Made by a program: the position numbers and the translations under genes | DNA from: Sulfuriferula multivorans | GTDB lineage: Bacteria > Pseudomonadota > Gammaproteobacteria > Burkholderiales > Sulfuriferulaceae | NCBI RefSeq assembly: GCF_003851125.1 | Contig: NZ_BGOW01000015.1 | Span: forward strand, 124,001-188,000 | DNA length: 64,000 bases | Direction: 5' to 3' | Part shown: positions 39,848 to 48,429 of the stretch, in pieces | How positions within the stretch are numbered: the stretch's first letter is position 1 | Layout: every line of letters begins with the position of its first letter | Notes under the pieces: model-generated | Told to the model about the DNA's origin: nothing | Databases searched by the model: none | The model's input: only the letters and a program-made list of their open reading frames with translations

Positions 39848-40915
39848 TCAAGCAGCGAAATAGTCCGGGAAGGCAATCCAGCTCTTGCGGTGCAAGGGAT
39901 CGGCGTGCGCTTCCTCGGTGTTCCAGAACTTGTCCAGCCAGCGGCGGCGTTCCGCTGCACGGCTTACCGCGACTTCGAACTGGTCGCGGATGTCTTCTTC
40001 AAAATCTTCCAGCGCGGCACGGTCGTTATGCTTCAACCATGCCACAGCAGCTTGTCCGGCGCGTTCGCCGGAGATCACCGCCGCCGCGATGCCCGCACCC
40101 GTGATCGGATGGGTGAGGCCGGCCGCATCGCCGGTAAACAACACCTTGTCCACCACCAGATGCTCGCGCAGGCCACCCACTGGGATCGCGCCGCCGGTAC
40201 GGTAGCTGATCTCGGCACCGACCAGGTCTTGCGCCATCAATTGCTGATGCAACGCATCGAGCGGTGCCTTCATGTCGCCTGCGAAACGTTTTTCCAGCCC
40301 CAGCCCGAGATTCGCCAGCTTGCCCTTGGGAAACAGCCAGGCATAGCCACCAGGGTAGGCGGGCGAGAGCCAGATGTCGGTATCCACATAGGCGCGTTTC
40401 AGCGGCACGGTGTACTGGCGCGTGGTTACCACTTCCATCTCGGGCAATCCCAGCGCCTCTGCAACAGGAGAATGCGGGCCATCGGCGGCAATCAGCAGCT
40501 TGTAGCTGACGTCGATTTCGCCAGTCGACGTTTTGACTCGCGCCACGGATTGCGCGGCATCAAGCCTGGTCAGGCGGCTATCCAGCATGAGTTCCGCACC
40601 CTGCGTCGCGGCCTCGTGCGCCAGTGCCTGGTCGAATGCAGCGCGGTCTATCATCAGACCGGGGAAATCGGTCTCGGCCACGGTGCCAGAGGGCAGGTAG
40701 CTTTTCATGCCCTTGATGTGTTGTAACAGTACGCCGTCGGCCATGGCGTATTTTCCCATCGGCAACGGGATGAATTCCGCGCATTGCACCGGCAAGCCGA
40801 TTTCATGGCGGCGATCCACACCCAGTACGCTTAACCCGCCATGCGCCGCGGCTACAGCGGCAGCGGCACCGGCCGGGCCCAAACCAATAATCAGCACATC
40901 GACTTGGCGCATCAT
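39848..40915 (-). CDS. lipT: LipT-type FAD-dependent oxidoreductase (sHdr lipoate assembly)
   Basis: A 355-residue flavoprotein of the geranylgeranyl-reductase/FAD monooxygenase-like group. The dinucleotide-binding motif VLIIGLGPAGAAAAVAAAHG opens the protein, and LFTGDAAGLTHPITGAGIAAA is the second FAD-binding motif near residue 260. LipT is known as the constant partner of lipS1 and sLpl(AB) in sHdr clusters, where it may supply electrons to the radical SAM step. Its ATG overlaps the sLpl(AB) stop by 4 bases. Confidence 0.82.
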   Translation of the reverse strand: MMRQVDVLIIGLGPAGAAAAVAAAHGGLSVLGVDRRHEIGLPVQCAEFIPLPMGKYAMADGVLLQHIKGMKSYLPSGTVAETDFPGLMIDRAAFDQALAHEAATQGAELMLDSRLTRLDAAQSVARVKTSTGEIDVSYKLLIAADGPHSPVAEALGLPEMEVVTTRQYTVPLKRAYVDTDIWLSPAYPGGYAWLFPKGKLANLGLGLEKRFAGDMKAPLDALHQQLMAQDLVGAEISYRTGGAIPVGGLREHLVVDKVLFTGDAAGLTHPITGAGIAAAVISGERAGQAAVAWLKHNDRAALEDFEEDIRDQFEVAVSRAAERRRWLDKFWNTEEAHADPLHRKSWIAFPDYFAA

Positions 40916-41985
40916 GCTGCAGCCTCGCTATTGGCCTGCGCCAGTGCTTCGTGCAGCACGCTGACAAAATCATCCGCCGTCAGGGTCAGCATATCGACTG
41001 AGCGCGTGGCAAAAAACTGTTTCACGTTAAGCGCCAACTGTTCGGCAAGCGTGTCGCGCAGGGCGGCCTCCAGGTCAGCAAGCGTACGGCTCGGGCTGAT
41101 GAATACATCGCCGGAAAACCACACCTGCTTGATGCGGCTCTGAGTACGGTCAAACGCCACACTGGCACGCAACAGACCACCGGAGAACTTGCGTACAGCA
41201 TTCAGCGTGGGTTGGTCGACTGCTGGTCGAGCGAGCAGGTTGATCCAGTCTGGATGATCGATTTCAGCCAGTGCGTCGTTATAAAGCGCCTCTTCATGCG
41301 AGGTAAGCAATGCAGGGGTGAATTCCACATCAAATTCTTCAGAAAACGCATTCGCCAGTGCAGACTGGACCTGCGCCATCGGCGGCACCCGATCCAACAA
41401 ATCTGCAAGGTTGGCCACGCGCTCACGCGCCGAGGCGATGGCTTTGTCAGAAAGTTTTTCCGCAGGAATTTTGAGCACGCGCAGCATTTTTTCCACATCG
41501 AATTCGATCAGCAGCGTGCCTTGGTACATCAAGGCATCGCCGTCAAACGCCCCACCGGTGCCGGATATTTTACGTCCGTCCACTTCGATATCGTTGCGCG
41601 GGCGGAATTTGGCATCCACACCCAGCGTCGAGATTCCACGTGCGGCCGCTTCACAGATACGGCGCGAGATTTCGGTCATGTCTGCCGTGCCCAGTTCATG
41701 CTTGTGCAGGTACAGCTCCCACCCTATCTGGGTGGTGTCGAAATAGATTGCGCCACCGCCGGTAATACGGCGCTGGATGGTGACGCCGTGTTCGCGGCAA
41801 TAGTCCAGATTGAGTTCCTGCTCGGCACTCTGGTGATAACCCAACAGCGCGCACGGCTCAAAACGCAAAAAACGCAGTGTGCTGAGGCTGGCATTTTGCT
41901 GGCGCGCTTCCAGCAAAGCCCGATTCAACGCTATATTTTGCGCTGCGGGTCGCAGGCCGGTATCGAGTAAACGCCAGGTGGTCAC
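40912..41985 (-). CDS. slpl(AB): sHdr-associated lipoate:protein ligase sLpl(AB), GTG start
   Basis: A 357-residue ligase that, by family, attaches octanoate or lipoate to the lysine of LbpA. The catalytic domain (residues 1-240) has RRITGGG at 72-78 and Lys139 in GRKISGTGGAF. An LplB-like accessory domain occupies about residues 255-350, giving the fused AB layout. It starts at GTG with AGGA 8 bases upstream, and TTWRLLDTG matches the family N-terminus. The gene sits between lipS2 and lipT, as expected for the dedicated sHdr lipoylation module. Confidence 0.88.
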   Translation of the reverse strand: MTTWRLLDTGLRPAAQNIALNRALLEARQQNASLSTLRFLRFEPCALLGYHQSAEQELNLDYCREHGVTIQRRITGGGAIYFDTTQIGWELYLHKHELGTADMTEISRRICEAAARGISTLGVDAKFRPRNDIEVDGRKISGTGGAFDGDALMYQGTLLIEFDVEKMLRVLKIPAEKLSDKAIASARERVANLADLLDRVPPMAQVQSALANAFSEEFDVEFTPALLTSHEEALYNDALAEIDHPDWINLLARPAVDQPTLNAVRKFSGGLLRASVAFDRTQSRIKQVWFSGDVFISPSRTLADLEAALRDTLAEQLALNVKQFFATRSVDMLTLTADDFVSVLHEALAQANSEAAA

Positions 41986-41999
41986 GTCATTAATCCTGT

Positions 42000-43178
42000 T
42001 CAGCTACAGCAGCCGCCCACGGCTTCGGGCTGGCCAGCCATCACTACCTTGATGCCGCCGAGCGAACCGGCCGCAGCAAAAGTAGGGCGCTTCATGCGCT
42101 CGTGTTCGATGACTTTCTGGATGTCTACTTGCAGACCGGCGTCTGCGGTTTCAATCGCCATCACTTCATCGCCAATTGCGATGGAGCAACACGCCGGGGT
42201 GACACGCACATCGCGTTCCAGACGCACGGCAAGTTCCACCATGCCATCCGATGGATGCGCCAGACCATTGAGGCCGGCCATTACGGCGTAGCTGTCGATC
42301 TCCACCTTGGTACGGCCGGGCGGGCGGGCACAGCCGAGCAGCAAAGGCACATCCGGCAGCGCGGCGCGGGCATCCATGAAGAAACGTCCGACTTCGCGGC
42401 TATCCGGGGTAACGAAGGGGCGATTTTCCGGTGCATAAAACGGCATCACCACCACTAGCACGACCGCCTGGGGTTGATGACGCTGGATGATTTCCAGCGC
42501 ATTCCATTCGCCCAGCAGGTGCCCGTAATGCAGGCCTATCACGATGTGCGGTACGACCTTGAGCTTGGTCGAAACCAGGTATTCGAGGGTTTTCTCGAAG
42601 TCATCCACGCTACGGCGCAAATGATAGACCTGGGTGATCGTATCCTGCGAGCCAATCACGTCCATCATTGCCGCATCGATACCGCTGTCTTCCATGCGCC
42701 GCGCGATATCCATATCCACCAGTGCGGTATGCATGGCAATCTTGAATTCCGGGAAGCTATCCTTGATGCGTCGAATGGTTGCGTAGTAGTCGTCGTATTC
42801 GACTTCATTGCGGTGGTTGGAGCCGCCGGTTAACAGCATGCCCTGAGCGCCGCCATTGATCTGCTCGTTGACCACACGCCATAAATCTTCCGGGCTGCGC
42901 GCAGCAATCATCGGCTCCAGAATTTTGGCCTTGCAATGGTCGCATTGCAATTTGCAATCGCCCCCGGTAATGGATACCGCAGGCCAGGCACTTTTTCCGC
43001 AACCGGCAATTTCCGAACTGGCAAACGCCTTGAAGGTCGGCGTGTAAAAATTCACGCGCCCAACACCTTCACCGCGCACCTGCGCATATCTTTGCTGCAT
43101 TTGCCCGACCAGGGTGGCATCCAGTTCGATGCCATCCAGCGGCTCAACACGTTCAACGACTTCCAGCCAATCACTCAT
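42000..43178 (-). CDS. lipS2: radical SAM lipoate synthase subunit LipS2 (sHdr-associated)
   Basis: A 392-residue radical SAM protein with the motif GDCKLQCDHC (Cys75, Cys79, Cys82). MLLTGGSNHRNEVEYDDYY is a SAM-binding GGxxP-like segment. It ends in GGCCS, a Cys pair close to the C-terminus that could serve an auxiliary cluster. Together with LipS1 it would form the two-subunit lipoyl synthase that replaces LipA for LbpA. AGGT lies upstream of the ATG. A terminator-like hairpin separates it from lbpA1, so its expression should be lower than that of the carrier protein. Confidence 0.82.
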   Translation of the reverse strand: MSDWLEVVERVEPLDGIELDATLVGQMQQRYAQVRGEGVGRVNFYTPTFKAFASSEIAGCGKSAWPAVSITGGDCKLQCDHCKAKILEPMIAARSPEDLWRVVNEQINGGAQGMLLTGGSNHRNEVEYDDYYATIRRIKDSFPEFKIAMHTALVDMDIARRMEDSGIDAAMMDVIGSQDTITQVYHLRRSVDDFEKTLEYLVSTKLKVVPHIVIGLHYGHLLGEWNALEIIQRHQPQAVVLVVVMPFYAPENRPFVTPDSREVGRFFMDARAALPDVPLLLGCARPPGRTKVEIDSYAVMAGLNGLAHPSDGMVELAVRLERDVRVTPACCSIAIGDEVMAIETADAGLQVDIQKVIEHERMKRPTFAAAGSLGGIKVVMAGQPEAVGGCCS

Positions 43179-43226
43179 TAGTGTTTACCTGAAACCCCAA
43201 TTAGCATAGGGTTTTAATCCTTACAG

Positions 43227-43261
43227 AAAACAATAGGGGCGATTAGACATCGCCCCTATTG
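43227..43261 (-). terminator. terminator or attenuator between lbpA1 and lipS2
   Basis: On the minus strand a perfect 13-base-pair stem (CAATAGGGGCGAT / ATCGCCCCTATTG) with a five-base loop is followed by TTTTCTG, 18 bases after the lbpA1 stop. It would reduce read-through into the lip genes and raise the relative amount of LbpA1 message. Confidence 0.75.
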
Positions 43262-43279
43262 AATCAAATACGACTGCGT

Positions 43280-43717
43280 TTAGCAGCCGCCGAAACCGTC
43301 AGCGCCCATCTTGGTTTCGAACGCGCCCGCCACTGCACCGCCGGTAATCAGCGCACCCGAATCAGCATCCCAGTTGCTGGGCTTCATTTTTACCAGCCAG
43401 CCACTACCGTAAGGGTCAGCGTTGATGGTGCCGGGTTTACCGGCTACATCAGGATTGGTAGCAAGGATTTCGCCGGTCACCGGAGCTTTCACCGGACCAA
43501 CCCATTTGCCGGATTCAACCGTGCAAACCGATTTGTTCTGTTCGATTTCCTTACCTACTTTTTTCGGGGTATACGAAACGATCTCGCCCGCCAGTGAACA
43601 AGCGTAGGCTGTCATGCCAATGGTCAGTGTGCCGTCTGCTTCGCGGCGTGCCCATACGTTGTTGTCAACGTTGTAGAAAAGATCGTCAGGTAGATTACAA
43701 CCACGTACTGTTGCCAT
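43280..43717 (-). CDS. lbpA1: lipoate-binding protein LbpA, copy 1
   Basis: A 145-residue GcvH-like carrier. The lipoyl-lysine loop is CTVESGKWVGPV (Lys71), inside a barrel-sandwich domain framed by LAGEIVSYTPKKVG and VTGEILATNPDV. The tail ends in GFGGC. In sHdr organisms LbpA is an essential partner of the complex and differs from GcvH of glycine cleavage; no gcvT or gcvP is present here. AGGAG has the right spacing (8 bases) for the ATG at 43717, so this is preferred over the ATG two codons upstream. Confidence 0.92.
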   Translation of the reverse strand: MATVRGCNLPDDLFYNVDNNVWARREADGTLTIGMTAYACSLAGEIVSYTPKKVGKEIEQNKSVCTVESGKWVGPVKAPVTGEILATNPDVAGKPGTINADPYGSGWLVKMKPSNWDADSGALITGGAVAGAFETKMGADGFGGC

Positions 43718-43819
43718 GCTCATTTCTCCTCAGAATGAAATTCAATCAAACATTTAGTGCCTGCATATTTTGCAGGCGGTTCCGCAAGATTTAAGCGAAA
43801 TCTAGCTCACAGCGCCAAA

Positions 43820-44215
43820 TCAGAAATACATGGATTTGTCGCTGCTCAAAATCAAATCGGCAAGCGCGCCTGCATTGGATACTTCATCAATCTCTGCAAT
43901 GAGATCGCCAACATCAAGATCGTAACCAGGCATCGCCGGCTTGCATAAATGCAATTTTACTCCAGCCGCTTTCGCATCGCGAATAAATTCAAGAATGGTT
44001 TTACCATCTTTCATTGCCGCCAGATTTTCAGCCACGCCTTTTTTGGCCAGCATGACGCCTTCCATGGTAAAAAAGATGTGCACATCTGAATCCATCGAAG
44101 CAAGTATAGATCCGATATAAAATGGCGTGGCACAGCGGTGCGGAGTAGACGGGCCACTGGTCATGACGATAACAACGGATTTTTCTTCGTTGTCCAGATA
44201 ATGGTGGTCCGCCAT
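43820..44215 (-). CDS. DsrE-family protein in the lbpA region
   Basis: A 131-residue cytoplasmic DsrE/F-like protein. VVIVMTSGPSTPHRCATPFY gives the first strand with Cys28, and VKLHLCKPAMPGYD provides the later conserved Cys91 position used by DsrE-type sulfur carriers. It probably accepts or passes persulfide sulfur. Its start shares one base with the stop of lbpA2 (TGATG), so the two proteins are translationally coupled, which suggests they work together. The exact DsrE subgroup is not clear. Confidence 0.8.
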   Translation of the reverse strand: MADHHYLDNEEKSVVIVMTSGPSTPHRCATPFYIGSILASMDSDVHIFFTMEGVMLAKKGVAENLAAMKDGKTILEFIRDAKAAGVKLHLCKPAMPGYDLDVGDLIAEIDEVSNAGALADLILSSDKSMYF

Positions 44216-44661
44216 CAGCGCGCACCTCGCTCACAGTGTATGTCTTCACGCCGGGCACGTTCGCAATACCCAGCTTGCGCTGCATCGCCGGTCAACAAGA
44301 CGGACAGGGCTTCTTCCGCGGTACCAGACGGCCTTACCCGCGCAATCCATGCTTCGTAGGGTTCGATATTCAGCAGATTCGGGTCCTCCAGCACACTATG
44401 ATTGGCTTCTTCTATGACGCAATCGAATACGTTAGGGACGGGGCCTGCCCATTTACCGCTTTCAATCGTCGCAACAGGCTTGCCAACAGGGCGCAATGTT
44501 CCTGGACGGCGCACGCGCACGTGTAAAATCTTACCCGCCACCGTTTGTGAAATATCCGTCATGCCGACAGTCAGACTACCGTCTTCCTCACGGCGAACCC
44601 AAATCTGGTATTGGTCATCATAATAGAGTTCCGAGCGGAACTCGCAGCCATTGCATTCCAT
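44215..44661 (-). CDS. lbpA2: lipoate-binding protein LbpA, copy 2 (divergent)
   Basis: A 148-residue GcvH-like carrier with the lipoyl-lysine loop ATIESGKWAGPV (Lys70) and the flanking VAGKILHVRVRRPG and FDCVIEEANHSVL strands. It differs from copy 1 in having Cys3 and Cys6 at the N-terminus (MECNGC) and an Arg-rich C-terminus. Both the attachment lysine and its ESGKW context are conserved, so lipoylation is expected. The start lacks a strong ribosome-binding site. It follows shdrB2 after a hairpin. Confidence 0.88.
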   Translation of the reverse strand: MECNGCEFRSELYYDDQYQIWVRREEDGSLTVGMTDISQTVAGKILHVRVRRPGTLRPVGKPVATIESGKWAGPVPNVFDCVIEEANHSVLEDPNLLNIEPYEAWIARVRPSGTAEEALSVLLTGDAAQAGYCERARREDIHCERGAR

Positions 44662-44707
44662 ATTGTTGTGTTATGGCGCTATATTGGTTGACGAAATAAC
44701 TGACTGA

Positions 44708-44738
44708 AATAAATTGGGCGCGGTGTACGCGCCCAATT
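44708..44738 (-). terminator. hairpin between shdrB2 and lbpA2, partial terminator
   Basis: An 11-base-pair perfect stem, AATTGGGCGCG / CGCGCCCAATT, with a five-base loop is followed on the minus strand by TATTTCAG. It lies about 50 bases after the shdrB2 stop, in a 126-base spacer. It may partly terminate transcription or protect the shdr message. Confidence 0.6.
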
Positions 44739-44787
44739 ATTGCCGGCCCGCGGTTTGCGGTCAGGCCGCATGGCCGCACTGGTGTGC

Positions 44788-45699
44788 TTAGACTACGCCC
44801 TTGGCATGGAGAAAGTCCAGCGAATCGCTGACGTTCTCATGCACACCCAGTTTACGTGCAGACAATCCCATAGCCAGTCCCAGTAACTGGGTAAAGTATA
44901 GGATCTTCACATGGGTCTTGATGCCGAATTCAGTTTCCGCACGCACTTGGTGCATTTCCAGACCAGAGTGGCAGGTCGGGCATTCAGTAGCGATCACTTC
45001 TGCACCCGCGTCTTCTGCCGCCTGGATGATATTCAGCACCAGTTGGGTTGAAGTATCCGCATCGGACAGTGTATGCGCCCCTCCACAGCATGCGGTTTTC
45101 AGCGGGAAATCCACGTTAACGGCTCCAGCCGCAGCGAGCAGGTCATCCATGAAGTGCGGCTTGTAGCTGGACTCCGAACCGGGGCCCTGGTCTTTTTCTG
45201 GAAAAATCTGACGCGGACGCGTATACATGCAGCCGTAGTAGTTGGCAATCTTGATGCCGTTCAGGCTCTTGGAGATTTTCTGTTTAATCCCTTCGGTACC
45301 CAGATCCTCCATCAGCCACTCGAGCAGGTGCACGGTACGCACATCGCCCTTATAGACCGGGTCGTCGGATTTCTTGGCCAGATCCTGCAGGGTTTTCAGT
45401 GACTCCTCTGAGGTGGCGAGTTCATACTCGGCTTTCTTCAAATTGTGATAGCAGCCATTGCAGGGCGCCATCACTGTATCGTAGCCCATTTGCTCACTGG
45501 CGATCGCCATATTGCGGGCGGACATATAGGTTTGCAGCATGGGGTGAACGTTTTTCACCTCCATCGCGCCACAGCAGTTCCAGTCCTGCAATGTTTCCAT
45601 TTCCAGACCGAGGCTCTTGACCAGCGCACGGGTAGAACGGTCATAAGGGCCGCCTGAACCCTCCAGCGCGCAACCCGGATAGTAGGCAACTTTAGCCAT
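44788..45699 (-). CDS. shdrB2: sHdrB2, heterodisulfide reductase subunit B-like
   Basis: A 303-residue protein with two complete CCG domains: PGCALEG, NCCGAMEV and APCNGC in the first half; YYGCMYT, ACCGGAHTL and ECPTCHSG in the second. In HdrB these cysteines bind non-cubane 4Fe-4S clusters that carry out disulfide chemistry. It is part of the cytoplasmic sHdr complex that oxidises protein-bound sulfane sulfur to sulfite. It overlaps shdrC2 by 8 bases. AGGAG precedes the ATG. Confidence 0.93.
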   Translation of the reverse strand: MAKVAYYPGCALEGSGGPYDRSTRALVKSLGLEMETLQDWNCCGAMEVKNVHPMLQTYMSARNMAIASEQMGYDTVMAPCNGCYHNLKKAEYELATSEESLKTLQDLAKKSDDPVYKGDVRTVHLLEWLMEDLGTEGIKQKISKSLNGIKIANYYGCMYTRPRQIFPEKDQGPGSESSYKPHFMDDLLAAAGAVNVDFPLKTACCGGAHTLSDADTSTQLVLNIIQAAEDAGAEVIATECPTCHSGLEMHQVRAETEFGIKTHVKILYFTQLLGLAMGLSARKLGVHENVSDSLDFLHAKGVV

Positions 45700-46462
45700 G
45701 TGCCAACTCCTTCTGTTCTTTCACATACTGTTTCAATACGTCACCGGTACGACCCCAGGACTTCGTTTTTGGCTTGATGAACATCGACAGCCCCATGTGC
45801 AGCGAGTGCATGATGGGTGTACGGGACAGGAATCTGAACACATTACCCTGGCGTAACTCGGTCCATTTGTTCATGCGCGCAACAAAAATACCCAGCCAGC
45901 CATGCAGCGCCATTTGCATCATGTCCTGCTTGGAGTTCTTGAAGAAATTGCTCATCACTTCAGAGTCTTCAATGCGGCCGCGTTCCAGGCACTGACGGGT
46001 GAATTCTTCATCAAAAATACTGGAATTGGATTTGCTACCGTAACCTTCTTCTTCGATCCAGTGCGCCAGCGCTTTCATGACGCCTTCCGGACGCACATCT
46101 TTCGGGCAGATATTGGTACATTTATTGCACGAAACACACTGCCAGATAATATCCTTGTCTTTCAGGATTTCGTCCTTGAGGCCGAGACGAACCAGATAAA
46201 TCCAGTAGCGCGGGTTGAAATCGGTATTCTGCGCGTACATCGTGCAAGAGTTTGTGCATGACCCACACTGCCAGCAACGGTGAACGTTCTCGGCACCGGA
46301 ATACGTTTTGATTTTCGTTTCAAAATCATCGTCGTAATCCTTCAGCGTGCGCGGCAGGATCATCGTATTCCAGTGACCTGACACGTCTACCCCGTCTACC
46401 ACCAGTTTGTCGCTGGTAATCAGACGATCAGCATCGATCAGTGTTTTTTCGTGAATTGCCAT
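45692..46462 (-). CDS. shdrC2: sHdrC2, iron-sulfur subunit
   Basis: A 256-residue ferredoxin-like subunit with two CxxCxxCxxxC motifs (Cys63/66/69/73 in CWQCGSCTNSC and Cys109/112/115/119 in CVSCNKCTNIC), which bind two 4Fe-4S clusters. It would pass electrons between sHdrB2 and the rest of the sHdr complex. No membrane anchor is present, in line with a soluble complex. It lies 70 bases after the hyp gene and overlaps shdrB2. Confidence 0.93.
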   Translation of the reverse strand: MAIHEKTLIDADRLITSDKLVVDGVDVSGHWNTMILPRTLKDYDDDFETKIKTYSGAENVHRCWQCGSCTNSCTMYAQNTDFNPRYWIYLVRLGLKDEILKDKDIIWQCVSCNKCTNICPKDVRPEGVMKALAHWIEEEGYGSKSNSSIFDEEFTRQCLERGRIEDSEVMSNFFKNSKQDMMQMALHGWLGIFVARMNKWTELRQGNVFRFLSRTPIMHSLHMGLSMFIKPKTKSWGRTGDVLKQYVKEQKELAHG

Positions 46463-46532
46463 CGAAGCTTCTCCTAAAATCTAAAACCCGGAGCACCCGC
46501 TGCCCCATTATTAATTTCGCACAAATATGGAC

Positions 46533-47405
46533 TTAATGAACCACGTCGCGCTTGACTCTGGACTGCCCCGCCTTGCGTTCCGCATCGATACCAAGAAACT
46601 TTTTCAGCTGCTCTTGCGGCGTTATACCCCGGCCGAAATCCGCGCTCAACATGCCTTCCGCCATTGAGCGAAAATACTCCGAGTAAGCCTGTGCCTCCAC
46701 CAGATCGATCCAGAACGGCACATCTTTGTATAAACCCTGTTCGGCAATCTGCTCTGCCAGCCAGGCACGCGCTCCTTCAAACATCTCGGGGCTATTACCC
46801 AGCGGCACATCGGGTAAGGAATCATTACCCCGGATAAATTCGCGCAATGCGCCACTCACCGTATTCTGATCCCACACCCAACGCGTCATCAGCGGATACT
46901 TGACCGGGTTATTGAAATGCAGCATCTCAGCTCCAAAATCAAACGCTGCGCGCCGATTTTTGGCGGCCTGCTTACGCGTTTCCTTGTCTGCTGTTTCATC
47001 TATCGGTACGATTTCTGAAAATGCCTGCAATCGTTCAACCAGAGCCATATCCCCATACAGCAGCTCATGAATAGCGCCCCGCGCCGCCTCAACACCTAAC
47101 GTTTGTAGCGCCGGGAATAGCCGACGTCGGGCAGAAAATACCGTTTCCAGTAACGCTTCGATACCCTCCATCGACAAGGTAGGAAAGCTTTGCGGGTTAA
47201 GCAAACTGGAAAACAACTGGCTTTTCATCTGCAGACTGGCCAGCAACGCCTCCAGCCCAGCCGATTCTTCCGCCTGGCTACCCAGCTTCGCAAAGTGCTG
47301 CTGGAACAGACCGGGGTCTAGGGTTACTGACAATGTTGCCGGCACAATCGTGTCAGCCTCACCGACAGGAACCGCGCTATCAGGCTGCTTTTTGAACCAG
47401 AGCAT
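46533..47405 (-). CDS. conserved hypothetical component of the sHdr cluster (hyp)
   Basis: A 290-residue soluble, largely helical protein without Cys motifs. A gene of unknown function in this position, between shdrA and shdrC2, is a constant member of shdrC1B1A-hyp-C2B2 clusters. Here its start lies inside the last 26 bases of shdrA in another frame, so translation is coupled to sHdrA. The C-terminal GRGITPQEQLKKFLGIDAE is a helical segment. Its role is not known; assembly or scaffold functions are possible. Confidence 0.85.
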   Translation of the reverse strand: MLWFKKQPDSAVPVGEADTIVPATLSVTLDPGLFQQHFAKLGSQAEESAGLEALLASLQMKSQLFSSLLNPQSFPTLSMEGIEALLETVFSARRRLFPALQTLGVEAARGAIHELLYGDMALVERLQAFSEIVPIDETADKETRKQAAKNRRAAFDFGAEMLHFNNPVKYPLMTRWVWDQNTVSGALREFIRGNDSLPDVPLGNSPEMFEGARAWLAEQIAEQGLYKDVPFWIDLVEAQAYSEYFRSMAEGMLSADFGRGITPQEQLKKFLGIDAERKAGQSRVKRDVVH

Positions 47406-48429
47406 TCATGTCACCAACAGCGCGCATAGCCATAGCCAAGCCATGAGAGATGCTGGTATCAATATCTTCTGGGCCCAATGCGGCACCGCCTACATAGATA
47501 CCGCGGCGCGTACTGCTAAAACTGCTGGTGTACTGCTCGCCTTTTTCAACGAAGCCATGTTTCTCGAGACCAATACCGAACACTTTTGCAAGCTCAGGGT
47601 TTTCTTCGCTTGGATCCATGCCAATGGCATGAACCACGATATCCATAGGGATGACAATAGGACGCTTGACCAAAGTGTCCTCACCCTTGACCAGCAAGCG
47701 GTTATCGGCAGATTTTGTAACCTCGGCGATACGTGCCTTGACGAATTTGGTCTTGTATTCTTCCTGAGATTTCCAGTAGAACTTGTCTTCGTACAAACCA
47801 AAAGTACGGATATCCATGTAATAAATGAATACGTCGGTTTGTGGGGAAATTTCCTTGATTTCCATGGCCAGATTGGTGGATACAGTGCAGCAAATCTTCG
47901 AGCACCACTCGCGACCGATCTGCCGATCACGCGAACCTACGCACAGCAGGATCGCTACACGTTCAGGGACGCGCCCATCTGATGGGCAGGCAATTTTTCC
48001 GCTGGACACCATTTGCTCCATCTGGGTGGTGGTCAGCACATCTTCGTAGGTACCGAAGCCCCACTCAGGTTTGTTAATGGAATCAAAATGAGTGAAGCCT
48101 GTGCCGAGAATGATGCTGCCGACATTGGCACTTTGACCATTGGATAATGTAACGGTGAAATTCCCCGCCTCGCCTTCCACTTTCACCACTTTGGTGGATT
48201 TGTGGATGGTGACATTAGCATTGTCTTCGACACGCTTCACCATGCGACCGATAGCATCCTTGGCCCACTCGCCGGACGGAACCAACTTGGCATAACCGGA
48301 CAGAATGGGCGCCCCTCCCAGGACCGCCTCTTTTTCAACCAAAATCACTTTCTTGCCAATCGAAGCCACGCCAGCGGCAGCGGACAGACCTGTGGGGCCT
48401 GCGCCCACAACCAAAACAGTATCAGACAT
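47380..48429 (-). CDS. shdrA: sHdrA, FAD-containing subunit
   Basis: A 349-residue flavoprotein, much shorter than methanogen HdrA because it lacks extra ferredoxin domains. The FAD-binding motif VVGAGPTGLSAA begins at residue 7, and ILGTGFTHFD and IYVGGAALGPEDID support the fold. The cluster region CVGSRDRQIGREWCSKICC gives Cys163, 176, 180 and 181. It is the electron-linking core of the sHdr complex. It starts directly after the shdrB1 stop. Confidence 0.93.
   Translation of the reverse strand: MSDTVLVVGAGPTGLSAAAGVASIGKKVILVEKEAVLGGAPILSGYAKLVPSGEWAKDAIGRMVKRVEDNANVTIHKSTKVVKVEGEAGNFTVTLSNGQSANVGSIILGTGFTHFDSINKPEWGFGTYEDVLTTTQMEQMVSSGKIACPSDGRVPERVAILLCVGSRDRQIGREWCSKICCTVSTNLAMEIKEISPQTDVFIYYMDIRTFGLYEDKFYWKSQEEYKTKFVKARIAEVTKSADNRLLVKGEDTLVKRPIVIPMDIVVHAIGMDPSEENPELAKVFGIGLEKHGFVEKGEQYTSSFSSTRRGIYVGGAALGPEDIDTSISHGLAMAMRAVGDMNALVQKAA

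Noticed and set aside
43759-43777. Hairpin GCCTGCA / TGCAGGC between dsrE and lbpA1 as a terminator
   Set aside because: It has no T-tract on the minus strand and a short stem; it may be an RNA structure but I cannot support a function.
43280-44661. Glycine cleavage H proteins (GcvH)
   Set aside because: No gcvT or gcvP neighbours, and the position within the sHdr locus next to sLpl(AB) identifies them as LbpA.
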